A stretch of 64,000 bases of DNA from Ulota crispa (GCA_963920765.1 OY987244.1:8806501-8870500), one strand, 5' to 3'; shown: positions 34,619 to 46,446, numbered from the stretch's first letter. Numbers and translations: made by a program. Notes: generated from the sequence alone by a model not told the origin.

Positions 34619-35322
34619 TGTTGCTGTTGGTAACATGGTGTACTGACTTAGTGGAGGAGGTCCCGGACAGTTTACCGAAATCACTAACCAGTCAGGAAAC
34701 TCGTGAAATTCCACCACACAGATAGACAGCAGTAAAGTTCCAACGTGGCGCAATATCGCTGGCTAACAGAGGGGACCACCTATTGATCATGGCCATGGCA
34801 GGACGGCACATTCTTGTCTGTGCTTCGTAACAACAAATATGAGCGTAGCATGGTCCCTCTAGATAGATCACTGCTCAAAGAAAGGGATCATTCTCTGAGT
34901 CAGCCAGGATGCTGCCAGGATGGTACGAGACCAAAAATCTTTTTGGGAGAACATCTTGTTAGTGTCGAGTTACTCAATGGTCAATTCATTCACTTAAACT
35001 CTATCTGACTCGACTTTAGGGGAGAATCAAACTTCTGGTTACACGGTAGTAGCTTGAGTGATTCAACAATCATTTAATCAATGGAATGTCGAAACTTGAT
35101 TCAAGTTTCTCAAGAAGATGACAAACAAAATGTACATATCCGAGGTTTCTAATTGAAATCACTGGACAAAAACTGAATGATTGTGCAAAATCCCGTACCA
35201 ATTCTGGATTCTCCTTCAAAATTCTCCCGAGACACTGGGCAGGATATATGGAAGGCCCGTCCATGATGCAGATCTCAGTCTAGTTGTAGAGTCCTGTCTG
35301 TGAGCTGGAGAATTAAGTATAT
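34619..35322. other. Less AT-rich region, open frames of unknown nature
   Basis: A minus-strand frame from ATG at 35264 (64 codons, with PAQCLGRILKENPELVRDFA) is preceded by an in-frame stop, so the ATG could be a true start. No intron structure linking it to other frames is clear and I do not recognise it. A plus-strand frame at 34814-35008 is equally unassigned. Confidence 0.3.
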
Positions 35323-35556
35323 TTTAACCCTAAATGTTTGAGCGTGCCGCTGCAACCAATACAATATAAGGTGCTTTGTTTGTATTTGAAATAGATTCAC
35401 ATCTTTACTACATTTGAGATCAACAAAAAATTTGGAGAATAGATCAAAGCAGTTTTAGTGAGCTACTTATGATCCCAAATTAAAACTTCTTATTGCTAGA
35501 AAATGCCAATTATAAGGCACCATATATACTATGCCCTATGATCATTTAAAGGTTAA
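35323..35556. mobile_element. TTAA-flanked MITE (234 bp), short subfamily copy 1
   Basis: Left TTAACCCTAAATGTTTG, right complement TTAACCTTTAAATGATC. The interior is collinear with 47903-48142 (CAATACA, GTATTTG-AGTA/ATAGATT, TAGATCAA, AGTGAG, GATCCCAAATT). Confidence 0.68.
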
Positions 35557-37867
35557 TCTTCAAGGAAGTCTGTTGTACTGAACTGGCTTCTGCAGATTTG
35601 CACTCCCAGTGAGTGCTTCGATCTTCTTACTCTCCAGAACACAGCCACACCCAAACTCTGGTACGGCCTGTCGAATTCGATCGCTTGTTGAAGACGATTA
35701 AGGTGGTGTTTGAGCAGTTATGCAGAGAAGAAGGGAGAGGACGGTTCTTCCCCAGGAAACACCAAATTAGTACAAAGTGGCGTCATGTACGAGGTGTGCG
35801 ACTCCGCTATCTGCCAAGGACGAGCTCCTTATATGAGACACTTCCTTGTAGTACAAGGCTGATGCCGGGGCCACACGAGGACAGAAAATACGGCTGTTTG
35901 AGCACGAGGTTCTTAGATACAACGGTTTCAAGGTCGGCCACGCACTAAACTAATCCGGCGTTCAAAATGGCATTGTGGAAAAAAGAAGAAGGTGGTGGCG
36001 TTTATTTCTGTATGTAAAAGTAGATTTTTTGATATTTTATGCCCACCTTTTTTATTTGTTCAAACCTGACGTTTTTGAGAGTTTAAGAATCGATGTCTCA
36101 AGCCTTTTGTCTTAGAATGGTGGAGAGGTTATTTCTAGTAAAACAATATATGAAACTTTGGAAAAGCGATTGTATCCTAATTTTCCAAAAATGCAAGTTA
36201 CTTCTTCATCTATTTCAAATTAGTTGTTTTGGCATGTGTGGCCCTAGCATTAGCAAGCAGTTTGCAAAAAACGGGTCACAACAAGATTCTAGAAAAATGA
36301 CTCTAATCTTGTGAAATGTTGTATCATGAGTGTAGATTTGTGAGCCATGAGCCATGAGCTTGGATTTTTTTGTTAGAATACTAAATTTCACCTATAACCA
36401 TGTACAATTGTACATAGGGCCCAATAGTTGTGCATTTTAAACTTTCATCTTTTAACAAAATTGCTCTTTTTTTAAATTTTCCATTGATTTTGAGCTCAAA
36501 ATTACTCCCTTGGCTCATTGCTCATGGCTCACCATTTTATGCTCACAAAATAGCGTAATCCTTCCTTTCTCGGTTGGAATTAGATGACGTGTTGTTTTTT
36601 GGTGCCAAGATGGAAAATTTCAACTCTTTTTACAAACAAAAGTAAAAATAAAAATTTGAATGTTCTCTATGTTGACATTGGTTTATTTTGTTTGCCTCTT
36701 AAGTTCTAGACTAAATCAAGATACTTGAATTCAAGTGTAAATTCAAATTTCCCAAATTCAATCTCTTAATGATAAATATCTAAACTTTACATTTTCTAGC
36801 AAGTGAAAAAATGAGATTTTCCACCCTAATTCCACAATACACATGACATCTAACCTCAACCCCTTGTTTCCTTATTATGAAAATATGGAAAGAAATCGCA
36901 ACGGAACATATCAATCTTCAAAATTAAAATATGCTATGTTTGATTAGACTTGCGTAATACCACAGCAATGATTGCTTAACACAAATATGTATATCCAAGA
37001 AAACACCAAACTTGAAATTTCACATGAAGTACACAAGGCTTGTTTACTATTTTTGACAATTTGTATATTTCCACCTAAGGTTGGAGTTAAGAATCCTTCA
37101 ATTTCGTTGGAAATTTTAAATTTTTTTTAGTTTTAATATAATGAGTGCTTTGTTCTTGGTATAGAGTGAAACATCCCAACAAATGTACAAATAGCAACTT
37201 GAATCCAAGGTATTTGAAGCAAAGTGAGTTGTATTGAATATGTCATTTTATCAATTTGTTTTGCTCATTCCTTTAAAGTAATGTATGCATTTTCAATCAA
37301 GAAGTATGTGAATAACTGGTTGAGTATGAAAATTGAAAAGTACTTGCTAATGAAGCTCAAAACAACTCCCTGAACACTACTCGTAGCATACATGAACCCA
37401 AAATAAAAACCAAGCTTTTGAAACCCAAACTCTAAACCCTAAATTGAAACCCTAATTCAAAGTAAAGTATTTTAAAAAGAAATAACTTAAATGACTTTAA
37501 AATAGAGGTCTTTTGAGCCCTCGATAAAACATCCTTTAGAATTCAAAACTAATGGAGAATTTGCGTGGTGAGGGTGATGTCCTTACAGAGTCCATTGAAC
37601 CTGCATGATGTCCTTTGCTGCATTTTAGAGGGTTCCAAGCGACGGTTTCCACCTTCATGATGCTAAAACTTCTAAGGTGTTGCCATGTAGGTATTTTTCA
37701 ATGGATTGGAACATGGGCCTTGTGGATAGGACGTGTGAATTGCAAACTTCTATATTTCAAATCTCAACCACAATTTAGACCACGCTTTAGCTAGCTGTAG
37801 ACCATGCTCTGAACCACGCTCGCTACCAATCAGATTCTGAGATTTGAGTGGGACTTGGGACATGGGA
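35557..37867. other. Spacer, mostly AT-rich, no recognised gene
   Basis: 35590-35950 is G+C richer and open on the plus strand for about 110 codons, but without an ATG start and without a known domain. 36335-36545 has imperfect inverted ends (GTGAGCCATGAGCC against GGCTCATGGCTCAC). The rest is AT-rich. Nothing else supported. Confidence 0.4.
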
Positions 37868-37997
37868 CACTACAAGGAAACATGTCGAATCTACAAAAAT
37901 GTAGACAAAAATTGTGACCTAATTTACAGTATACTGTGAATTAGGTCATAATTTTTGTCAACTTTTTTGTAGATTTGACCATATTTCTTCATATCCA
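37868..37997. mobile_element. CACTA-type MITE, decayed copy
   Basis: Begins CACTACAAGGAAACATGTCG and folds on itself around ACCTAATTTACAGTATACTG. It is collinear with the intact copy at 49093-49224, but its right end (CATATTTCTTCATATCC) has lost the GTAGTG terminus. Confidence 0.72.
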
Positions 37998-38619
37998 GAT
38001 ATGAGTTAATGTGGATCACCAATAAGGTTCGGTTCAGACTAGCAACTAGCCAAAAATTTCTCAAAAGTGATTGATTGAAATATAGCTTTTGTCCACTATA
38101 GGGTCTAGACTAAGGGTTTATCTGGTACTTTAACATCCATGTTCATCAACCAATACAGACACATCAACGGCCAAGATAGTAAAGTTCTGGGGCTTGCTCC
38201 AAGGACGGTACCAAACTTGTTCAATAGAAGCACACTTTTGGATGATACTCAATGACATGAAAAAGTTTCTAGCAGGCAAAACACTGGACAAGGTGCCGAT
38301 TTTTGTGTCTCAGCTGGTCACTAGTCTGAACCGGGTCTAAGAGCAGTTTTGCACAATTGGAGAACACCACAATTGGAGAACACTAGGTGTCAAAAGTGAA
38401 TATCTAGATATGTGGAGTGTAATCAAGAGTACTGGTGACGTTTGCTGGCAATGTTGACAACCTCCATCATGTATAGTACTCGCCCATAAATTTTTGTTGC
38501 TTTCCTCTGTAGTTAAAAAATAGATATTTTTTTAAAGGAAATCAATATTTGCTATTTGATTCTTACATTGTGACTAAGTTTGTACCTTTTAACAAGATGT
38601 TATTTTTCTTTGGTCAAAA
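37998..38619. other. Spacer
   Basis: No gene recognised. CACAATTGGAGAACAC occurs twice in tandem near 38353-38385. Confidence 0.45.
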
Positions 38620-38960
38620 TCTAGTTTAAAAAATACAAATATTTGTTTTACAAAATTTGGGCATACTAAAGGTCTCATTGAATCTTTTATTGATCAAATT
38701 TTTGTCACTTAAGGGGGTATTTTTTAGCATGGAAGATGTGCATATGGATGTTTCCTTTATACCCTTGAAACCAAATCTCAAAAATTCATCACCAATTTTT
38801 TTTAATAAAATACCATGTAAAACCATGAAATTTTGCTTTAAAATTTCACCATAAATGAAGTTTTGCCTTTCTAAAATCGATATTTGGTATGCTTGATTGG
38901 GATTACGTAAGGATGCAATCGTAATTTTTCTGACAAGAATATACCAGTTATACTCCAAAT
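38620..38960. repeat. Dispersed foldback repeat, copy 2 (fragment)
   Basis: Matches 30800-31030 through TGTGCATATGGATGTTTCCT, AAATTCATCACCAATTTTTT and TGGTATGCTTGATTGGG. Open frames here are shadows of the repeat. Confidence 0.5.
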
Positions 38961-39123
38961 TTCATTAAATATCTGAATGCCTCAAAATGGCAGTTCATAA
39001 GATTAATGGACCCGACTGTATAGTATAGTACTACAATACTACTTCATTCCACTCTGTTCAGAAGAGACAAGTGAATGGTTTTGTGTAGAAACCTCTCTAG
39101 CAAGGCTTAAATCACCAAACATT

Positions 39124-39338
39124 AAGGTAGAGGGCTCTAAAGTGGAGCATTTCTAAGAATGGTTGACATGTTCCCCTCAACTATCTATTATTGTCATTGA
39201 TGCATTAGGTGGGCTTAGCTATATAGCTAAGCCCACCTAACTCATCAATGACAATAATAGATAGTTGAAGGCAACATGTCAACCATTCCTAAAAATGCAC
39301 CATTTTAGAACCTGCTCCATTTTAGAGCCCTCTACCTT
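39124..39338. mobile_element. Palindromic MITE with ACATT duplication (215 bp)
   Basis: AAGGTAGAGGGCTCTAAA pairs with TTTAGAGCCCTCTACCTT. Most of the element is one hairpin centred on GGGCTTAGCTATATAGCTAAGC (about 39219). Direct repeats ACATT at 39119-39123 and 39339-39343. The superfamily is not clear. Confidence 0.75.
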
Positions 39339-39433
39339 ACATTAGTGCAAACCAAATCCTCTCCGGAAACAAACTATAAACAACTACATTGTTTTGCCAA
39401 AACAAGCGATTAAAACGACAATAGGATGTTGCC

Positions 39434-40162
39434 TTAACCCCTAAAGGACCAACTGTCCCCCCAAGGGACAAATGGATTTTGAGCATGTAGTTGTAATTAA
39501 TTTACTTTTTGTGATTTTTTGAAGCTTTTATTGAAGGTGTGGAATTCAAATATCTATGTGGGCATCTAATTTTTTCTTCATTCTGACAGTTATTGAAGAA
39601 GTTAAAAATAAATTTCTAGAAAACGGGCAAGATCGGGCAGCTCAAAAACTTTTTTAAAATTTGTATTTAAAAAAAGTAAAAATAAGAAATAGGTTCTTTA
39701 GACTTATATATACATAGGGAGCTTTTGTATCATTCAATTTTCATTAATGAGATGAAAGTCATGAGAAGTTTTTGTTTGTGGGTAGGTGTGGTTTTGAGAG
39801 AAACCACACCTACCCACAAACAAAAACTTCTCATGACTTTCATCTGATCAATGAAAATTGCATGATTCAAAAGCTCCCTATGTATATATAAGTCTAAAGA
39901 ACCTGTTTCTTATTTTTACTTTTTTTAAATGCAAATTATAAAAAAGTTTTTGAGCTGCCTGATCTTGCCTGTTTTCTAGAAATTTATTTTTAATTTCTTC
40001 AATAAATGTAAGAATGAAGAAAAAATTAGATGCTCACATAAATTTTTGGATTCCCCATCATCCATAAAATTTTCAAAAAATCATGCAAAATAGTTTAGCC
40101 ATAGGTACATGCCTAAAATCCTATTTATCCCCCAACAGGGGGCTTGGTCCTTTACGGGTTAT
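39434..40162. mobile_element. TTAA-family palindromic element (729 bp)
   Basis: Left TTAACCCCTAAAGGACCAAC, right CTTGGTCCTTTACGGGTTAT. Nearly the whole element is an inverted duplication meeting at about 39799 (GTAGGTGTGG and its complement separated by a few bases). Arms match 12933-13675, 25913-26335 and 26389. Confidence 0.82.
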
Positions 40163-40397
40163 TCCTGAAGATCCTTGAAGTAGTCTCATTGTCGGAAACC
40201 CAAATCAATCCTGTAGGGTAATTCTTTACAACGTAAGCGATTTTCTTACATTATAATTGTGCTGGATTCACACAAAGAAGTTTGATGTGATTTCCATTTG
40301 ATTGTACGATTTTCATAAAAAAAAACAAAATGAGAATTCAAAAATCAAAAAGTGATGTTTTTTGAATACTTTCTATATAACTTTTGCAAACGTTCCA

Positions 40398-41043
40398 TTA
40401 ACCCCTAAATGCCCAAGGTCTTTCTGAACTTCTTAGCATTTTCAGGAAAGTGAACAATCAACCAATCTTTTTGTAAATCTCATTAAATTTTTTAAAACTG
40501 TAACCGTACAAATTAAAACTTGACATGTTAGAGATTACATGGAAAAAGAAAACACAACAATATCACTTATAGTTTGAAAGATTATAACATTTGAACATGA
40601 GGGTGTTAAAACTGCAAAAGTGACTTGAAGTTTTCTAATTCTCATTTCACATGTCAAATCTAAAAAGTTGGTCATCAAAAAAATATGAGGTTTAAGGTCA
40701 TTACATGTTTAACCTCAGCCAATTTATGGCTTTCAAAATCTATCCCTATACTTTTTTTTATATGGATTTCTAATGTAGATTTTTCTCCAAGCTCTAATGT
40801 ATTTGAGGCTCATTTTCAAGATCTTCCAATACTAAAAAACTCAAGATTGGAGTGGATACCCTTGTACAAAATCTTGAATAGAAAAATCTTGAATAGAAAA
40901 ATCTTGAATAGAAAAATTTGAATATTCATTTTCAAAATCAGATTTTTGATACTGAAAATAGACTTAAAAACAAACTCTTGTTCAAAAGAAAATGCCAAAA
41001 ATAGTGATTTGATAAGATTTTATTTGTCTTCAGAGGGGGTTAA
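40398..41043. mobile_element. TTAA-flanked element (646 bp)
   Basis: Left TTAACCCCTAAATGCCC, right CAGAGGGGGTTAA. Homologous in reverse to 27348-27941. It includes three and a half copies of a 15-bp tandem unit AATCTTGAATAGAAA at about 40870-40918. The right end is 50 bp from the tRNA gene. Confidence 0.62.
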
Positions 41044-41092
41044 CAGAAAACATGTTCAATTGCCTGTCACAGATTCCGGAAAGAAAAGGAAT

Positions 41093-41165
41093 CGCCACCC
41101 CAGGGGCTCGAACCCTGGACCACAAGGTTAAGAGCCTTGCGCTCTACCAACTGAGCTAGGACGGC
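41093..41165 (-). tRNA. tRNA-Lys (anticodon CTT)
   Basis: 73 nt without CCA or intron. The 7-bp acceptor stem GCCGTCC/GGGTGGC includes two G-U pairs. D arm GCTC/GAGC with AGTTGGTA loop. Anticodon stem CAAGG/CCTTG with loop CTCTTAA, so the anticodon is CTT. T stem CAGGG/CCCTG with loop TTCGAGC. Discriminator G. Internal promoter boxes A (TAGCTCAGTTGG) and B (GGTTCGAGCCC) are intact. A T-rich run (TTCCTTTTCTTTCC) downstream can serve as the Pol III terminator. Decodes AAG. Confidence 0.96.
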
Positions 41166-42051
41166 AACCGCTAAGAGCCGTAGGCAGGCGGATATGCACA
41201 GCTCTACCCACAACCGACACTTAGATGGAGTTCCAGCATACCATACTTTCGTCTACTTTCTATTAGGTCCTGGATAATGTAATTTGAATATACACCTGTC
41301 TAAGTAACTAGGGTGAACCTCCATGCTGGCCTGGAATCGGTAAACGAATTCGTTTGTCTTTTCTCTGTTTTCCGATTCCGACCTTACATGGAAGTTTGCC
41401 CTTAGCATCTTGCAAAATATTGCCACATTTCAAACATATTACGCATGGAGATCCTATATGCTCACTGTCAGCAGTGCAGCTGAATGTTTCTGAACCAGGC
41501 AGAGAATCTACAACTACCACGGACACCCCAGATTGTTGTCCAGCTTTGCAAGTAACATGTGATATTCTCCACGAACCTGATAGACATCTCTCAGGCATGC
41601 GGGTCAGACTCTGCTTTGAGATCTCACATTGCTTATTCCTTGAAAGAAAATTGACACTGACAGTTGAGAACGTAAACATATGCAGGTAACATGACCAAAT
41701 ATACTCAACTTGTCTGGAACAACGGTAAATCGGAGGAGCTTGATCATCAAATGTCACTAGCAGCAAAATGAGTCTAACCAACACAGCCTACCAAACGGTT
41801 ACTTCAAGAGCATGTAAAGGAACAGCAAAACCACCGTCACAATTCAATCTGATGAACTCATTACAAAGTTAACTCGAACATCAGTCAAATAGAAAACTAA
41901 TCTTTCGAGTACCTTCTAAGAGACTCCAAAGGATCTCATGCAACTTCAAACACCATGCACAAGAGAGGTAAGAGACGGATGCCATTCCAAGCAACCTTGA
42001 TTTCACAATATTGCACCCAGCGTTGATATACATAGGATCACGTCTGTACGA
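41166..42051. other. Region downstream of SmG, possible 3' UTR
   Basis: Open frames of about 110 codons (plus, 41354) and 158 codons without ATG (minus, 41308-41784) overlap on opposite strands, and neither matches a known family. G+C is higher than in the repeat spacers. It may be the 3' UTR of the minus-strand SmG gene or part of an unrecognised gene. Confidence 0.35.
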
Positions 42052-42157
42052 CTTCCAAAGCTTCGATCATGACTACGCTGTCCTAACAGCTTCCAAAGCT
42101 TCGATCATGACTACGCTGTCCTTACAGCTTCCAGAGCTTCGATCATGACTACGCTGT
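42052..42157. repeat. 38-bp tandem repeat across the SmG 3' coding end
   Basis: Unit CTTCCAAAGCTTCGATCATG plus the next 18 bases repeats at 42052-42089 and 42090-42127 (one mismatch), with a third partial copy at 42128-42157. The third partial copy is the SmG coding end proper. 38 is not a multiple of three, so the duplications changed reading frame and stop position. Confidence 0.95.
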
Positions 42158-42929
42158 TTCCTCGTATAACCTGCCACACATTTGCCCAATCAGCTCACAG
42201 CACAGACCCTCAAAATATGTCGATGTCCGGATACGAAAAGGGTGCATGAATACAGTAAGCACTTATCAGGAATTCAACTAGAAAGTGTGAACTCAGAAAG
42301 TCGAGAGCAAAGGGCCTCACCACCATGCCGATCTCATTTTTGTCTGCACCGTTGATCTCGACGGTGTTGTCCAGCACAAGGTTCATAAACTGATCAAACC
42401 CACGCAGAACTCCCACCACGTTCCTGCCGGCATTGAGCTTGACTGCAACAAACAGAATTGTGTGATTTAGACCGACTCTAATTAAGTTCCAAATGGTACG
42501 AACCAACACAGCTTAGAAAATGTTGACGAGTTGAGAGATTACTTCCAAGGGTACAGAAGTAGTCTCTCACACAGCGGGGAATATCTTAAGATCACAGAAA
42601 GAGAAAGCCTTACAATTAAGAGGGATAAAATGACCTAATATGGAGGCGTCAAAATAACCTAACTTTTCTCCCTCAACCCTCTACCATAATGGGGGTTATA
42701 TTATAATTCTGACGATATCCCTTCATATGAATGTAACATATTACGAGTCACAAACTACAAGTTCTCTAATACGTCCTCAAAATTTCGTCTGCGATTAATT
42801 TCAAACCTACGTTGTAAATAGAAAAGATTGAAACCACAAGAACTTTTCAAAAACCAGACAACAACACTTACTGTTCAGCTTCTTGTCCATGTACTTCTTC
42901 AAATCGGGAGGTTGGCCTGACTTGCTCAT
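42111..42929 (-). CDS. SmG: Small nuclear ribonucleoprotein SmG, three coding exons
   Basis: SmG is one of seven Sm proteins that form the heptameric ring on U1, U2, U4 and U5 snRNA for nuclear pre-mRNA splicing. Exons on the minus strand: 42929-42872, 42442-42321 and 42170-42111 (58, 122 and 60 nt; 79 aa). Donors are GTAAGT and GTGAGG; acceptors TTGCAG and TGGCAG-like CCTGCAG ends; phases are consistent. The protein starts [19 protein letters not shown] (start ATG conserved in plant SmG). The Sm1 motif includes [14 protein letters not shown] (about 32-45), and Sm2 is [13 protein letters not shown] (61-73). Length is close to the usual 75-81 aa. Oddity: the tail EAVRTA comes from a 38-bp tandem duplication of the exon 3 end, but the Sm fold is complete. 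Family identity is near certain; the exon model is inferred without transcripts. Confidence 0.95.
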
Positions 42930-43435
42930 GGTGGAGGAGCGACGGAACTAAGAATGCCAAGCAAACTTCTGCGAACAAGACGAAATCCATCCTTCAGTGT
43001 TTCATCGTCACAGCCCCCCTAAAACCCTAAACCTCCGGAACAGCAACGACGAACCCCAAACCTCGCACATTTCCAAAGTATTCTTTACGCTCAGGCCATT
43101 AATAGCAGAAACAGGCCGCAAACTTGACAAGGTGCAATACATTCAAATTCGATTATACCGAGCGCAAAAGTGATGAGAGTTCGAGGAGCAAAAACAAAAA
43201 AACACTGAAATAAAGAGGGAAAGAACGGTCGGAAATCTTCACAAGCTTGTATACGAACCAGGAAAGAAGCTAGAGCGACGTACGTTCCAACCGTGAGTTC
43301 AAACTTTCTTTCGCTCTGATGGAGTTTTTCAAAACAACAAGACTTCGACGATCGATCGGGAGACTGCCAAAGAAGAAGACCGAAAGCGTAACCCCAGTTT
43401 TCGTCGGTTAGGGTTTCTGTCCTCCTGTTTACGAT
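42930..43435 (-). promoter_or_regulatory. SmG 5' flank and leader with telobox motifs
   Basis: G+C-rich, free of repeats. AAACCCTAA (telo-box) occurs at 43408-43416 on the minus strand and AAACCCTAAA at about 43022-43031 on the plus strand. This motif is frequent in plant promoters of translation and RNA-processing genes. No TATA box is evident. The leader may contain an intron I cannot place. Confidence 0.5.
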
Positions 43436-43912
43436 CTACGTATACCAATACTGTACGGTATCAGTCAGAGATCTTAATATTATTCTTTTAATAAATCTAA
43501 TACTAGGTGACCACGTGGCATGTTCAGTAGCCTTGTGGAAACTGAAATTGAAAACCAGGAATTTCAAGGTGAGCTTGTTGAAAATGAAACCAAAAGGAGA
43601 ACTAAGGTAGTGCGCTCGTAAACCGTTCATGTAAGAGCTGAAACTGAATTTTGGGGAGGTGAAACTCTTTGAAATAATTTTCAGTAAATTTAATTGGCAT
43701 CTGTCCCAAGTGTATTCATATTATGGGGCTTTGTGAAATTAGTTATGAAATTTTGAAGTGGAAAGGTCATAGGTGCTCTAAAACCACCCACCTTTCAATG
43801 TTTGTCCCATGTACATTGTTGAAAGGTTATGAATAAGACCTGTATCAATAGGGTACATTTGGGGAGGTGAGCAGTTTTAGAGCATGAGCAGAATACAAGC
43901 ATACTACCTTAA
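43436..43912. other. Spacer with dispersed-repeat block
   Basis: 43640-43790 is an inverted match to 31125-31310. No gene. Confidence 0.4.
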
Positions 43913-44370
43913 GGCCCCTTTACTTTAGAGCCTAGAAGTTGTTGAGAGCAAAATTTTAGCCAATGAAAAGTTTAGAAATTGAGAAGACAAAGAAACACCA
44001 CTTTAGATGGGAATTTTTTTCCAAGGGATAAGGAAAGGAAAGGAGAAAATGAGGTGGACAACACTTTTGTCCTCTATGGCAATGAAAATGCACAAGGTTG
44101 AGGTCCCCAGAATTATAGCCAAGCCCAGCTATAGAAGTGGGTGGGGATCATTGTTAAAAAAATCTTTTTTTAGAAAATAAAATAAAAAGATAAAAAAATC
44201 TTTGAAAACAAAGCTCATATGGTTTTTTATTGTTATTGATTTTGAGTTGCCCCTTCTCACTTTACAGTACAACAAGAAGCCTCTACTTCTAAAGGCCGGC
44301 CTCTCAAAGGCAAGCCATGGCCCTTGGAGGATTTTCTTCAGGGCTTCTTGGCTCTAGTGTAAAGGGGGCC
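43913..44370. mobile_element. MITE with TAA duplication and GGCCCCTTTAC termini (458 bp)
   Basis: Left GGCCCCTTTACTTTAGAGCC, right complement GGCCCCCTTTACACTAGAGCC: an inverted repeat of about 20 bp. TAA direct repeats at 43910-43912 and 44371-44373 suggest PIF/Harbinger. A related end sits near 8538. Confidence 0.72.
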
Positions 44371-44373
44371 TAA

Positions 44374-44565
44374 CATGTGGAATTTGAGCAAGTCATGACT
44401 TGTGGTAAAACAAAAAGTGAAGATAATTGAGAAACCATTTAAAAACATGTTCTAAACAACTAGTTTACAATGACTGCAAATGTTTACATTGATTATACAA
44501 TGATTATTACATGACTCAATTGTAATCATTGTAGGTATTTTTAATTGTTGTGAACCAATTGTTTA
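44374..44565. other. Short spacer
   Basis: AT-rich with several ACAATGATTACA-like words. No feature called. Confidence 0.4.
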
Positions 44566-44741
44566 TACTAGAAGAAAAGCATGCCAAAATTAACTAGGTC
44601 ATAACAACTACACAACAATTACACAACAATTGCATGATTGTAATTTAGTCCTTTTGTAGTTGTTGCATAGTCGTTGTATAGATGTTCAATTGTTATGCAG
44701 TTGCTGTGACCTAGTTGTTTATTGTTGTTTTTCTTCTAGTG
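44566..44741. mobile_element. CACTA-type MITE (176 bp)
   Basis: Left TACTAGAAGAAAA (first base changed from C), right TTTTTCTTCTAGTG. TTA duplications at 44563-44565 and 44742-44744. The interior is an imperfect hairpin rich in ACAACTA/TAGTTGT words, such as subterminal repeats. Confidence 0.75.
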
Positions 44742-45900
44742 TTATGACATGTTTTTCTTCTAGCAAGTAATCTTTGCAACCAACTTGAGCAAACACTATA
44801 AAAGACGTGATAAAGGACAAGCAACACATATTTTGGGGGAGCTTCAGTAATCATGCCCTAAAGAAATCCTCTTGAGGTTTCAAAAATGCTTCAATTCCAA
44901 GTTTTTTGTTATTAGAAGCCTCCTTTGAAATCCATCAAACTGTCATGCCAAATTTGATATGTATGGCTTGTATCTAATATAACATTTGCTTGTTTTTTTT
45001 TCAAGTTTGTTGATTCTATCAAAACAAGAAGACCTGAAAGATAAATTAAATTAAAAAATACACATGAAACTAGTTTCATGCAATTTATATAGTAATTTAG
45101 TATAACCCCTAGCGGCTTTTGACTAAGCTTTCACCAAAACCACTTCAAAACTGTTGTTTCTAATACAAGTATCAAATTTTAGAAAAAATACATTTTTGGA
45201 CATATGTAATTGTAAGATTTTGTAGTACACTAGTATCAAAAGATGTGGGAATTTTTTCAGAAATTTCCACCATGTAGATTGTAAGATATTTGAGTTTGAA
45301 TCGACAAAAAGCCATTTTTTGTCCTTGCATAATCCCAGGCAGCTGCACTTCACAAGGTCATATTTGTATGAAAATTTTCCAAAATGGTTGTAACTTTTTT
45401 GATTTATTCTTCAATGCAAGTTGGACACACACACAAAAAATTCAAATCACTTGGAATTGTAGAAGACATGGGAAAAAAATATTAAGTAATAAAAAGTAGA
45501 GAATGATACAAAACACTAAATTAATAAGTATTTAATTATGGAAATGAAATACACCAATCCCAATAGTTGTAATGTTGCAATAAACAATTTTCATCCTTGG
45601 GTTTTGTATTTCTTCCAAAATATTGAAAATTGAGTAAAATAAGGGACTTCAAAGTTTATTTTAGAGTAGAGAATCCATGGCTACCCACAAACAAAATCTC
45701 CTCTTAAGTCATCACATTGATCAAAATGGAGTGATTCAAAGCTTTTAAGTACAAAATTTGGTTTTTGATAGAAAGGTTTTTTCAAATTAGCCTGGAGTGC
45801 CCGCCTTGGGAAAGATATTCCTCCCCAACTTCTATTAGAATTTCAACTCAACGTATGAAAATCTCCAATCACAGTTATGTGCCCAAAATCACTATGTTAC

Positions 45901-46020
<120 letters not shown>

Positions 46021-46075
46021 CCCAACCCAACCCAACCCAACCCAACCCAACCCAACCCAACCCAACCCAACCCAA
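46021..46075. repeat. (CCCAA)11 minisatellite
   Basis: Eleven pure copies of CCCAA follow the CAA array without a break, then degrade to CAAAACAAAAC. It is not the plant telomere repeat (CCCTAAA). Confidence 0.97.
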
Positions 46076-46110
46076 AACAAAACAAAAGCGTTTAGGCTTT
46101 TAGGGTTTAA

Positions 46111-46446
46111 AATTAGTGCTTGATAAACAAAAGCATTCCAACGAAAATTTGTGAATAGGGAGGACAAGCACAAGAAAGGAGCCTCTCACTCTCATGATGC
46201 TCTTTTTATCAAAAATTACTCAACCTAATCCACTGCATGGATGGACTTGTGAACTTATAGGTGAGGAATCTATGATCTCCAATTAAGTTCTCTTATAAAA
46301 TGTTCATTAAACCCTAATTCTATAAAATATTCCGCATCCCTCTTGTGATTTCTGTTTCTGAATACATGTTTTTCATCAAATGCCGTTTGGCCTGTGGGAT
46401 GTGCCTCATGACCCGCCTTAGGCGGTTGTACTAATAATGAAAGTGT
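46111..46446. other. Spacer
   Basis: No gene, RNA or repeat boundary recognised. Confidence 0.5.

Noticed and set aside
34490..34753. Minus-strand exon ending in a GTAAGT donor
   Set aside because: The apparent donor lies in the terminal repeat of the MITE at 34354-34618, so the splice site is probably accidental.
41308..41784. 158-codon minus-strand frame
   Set aside because: It has no ATG start and overlaps an opposite open frame. Described only as a possible UTR or unknown region.
46021..46075. Interstitial telomere repeat
   Set aside because: The unit is CCCAA, not the plant telomere CCCTAAA.
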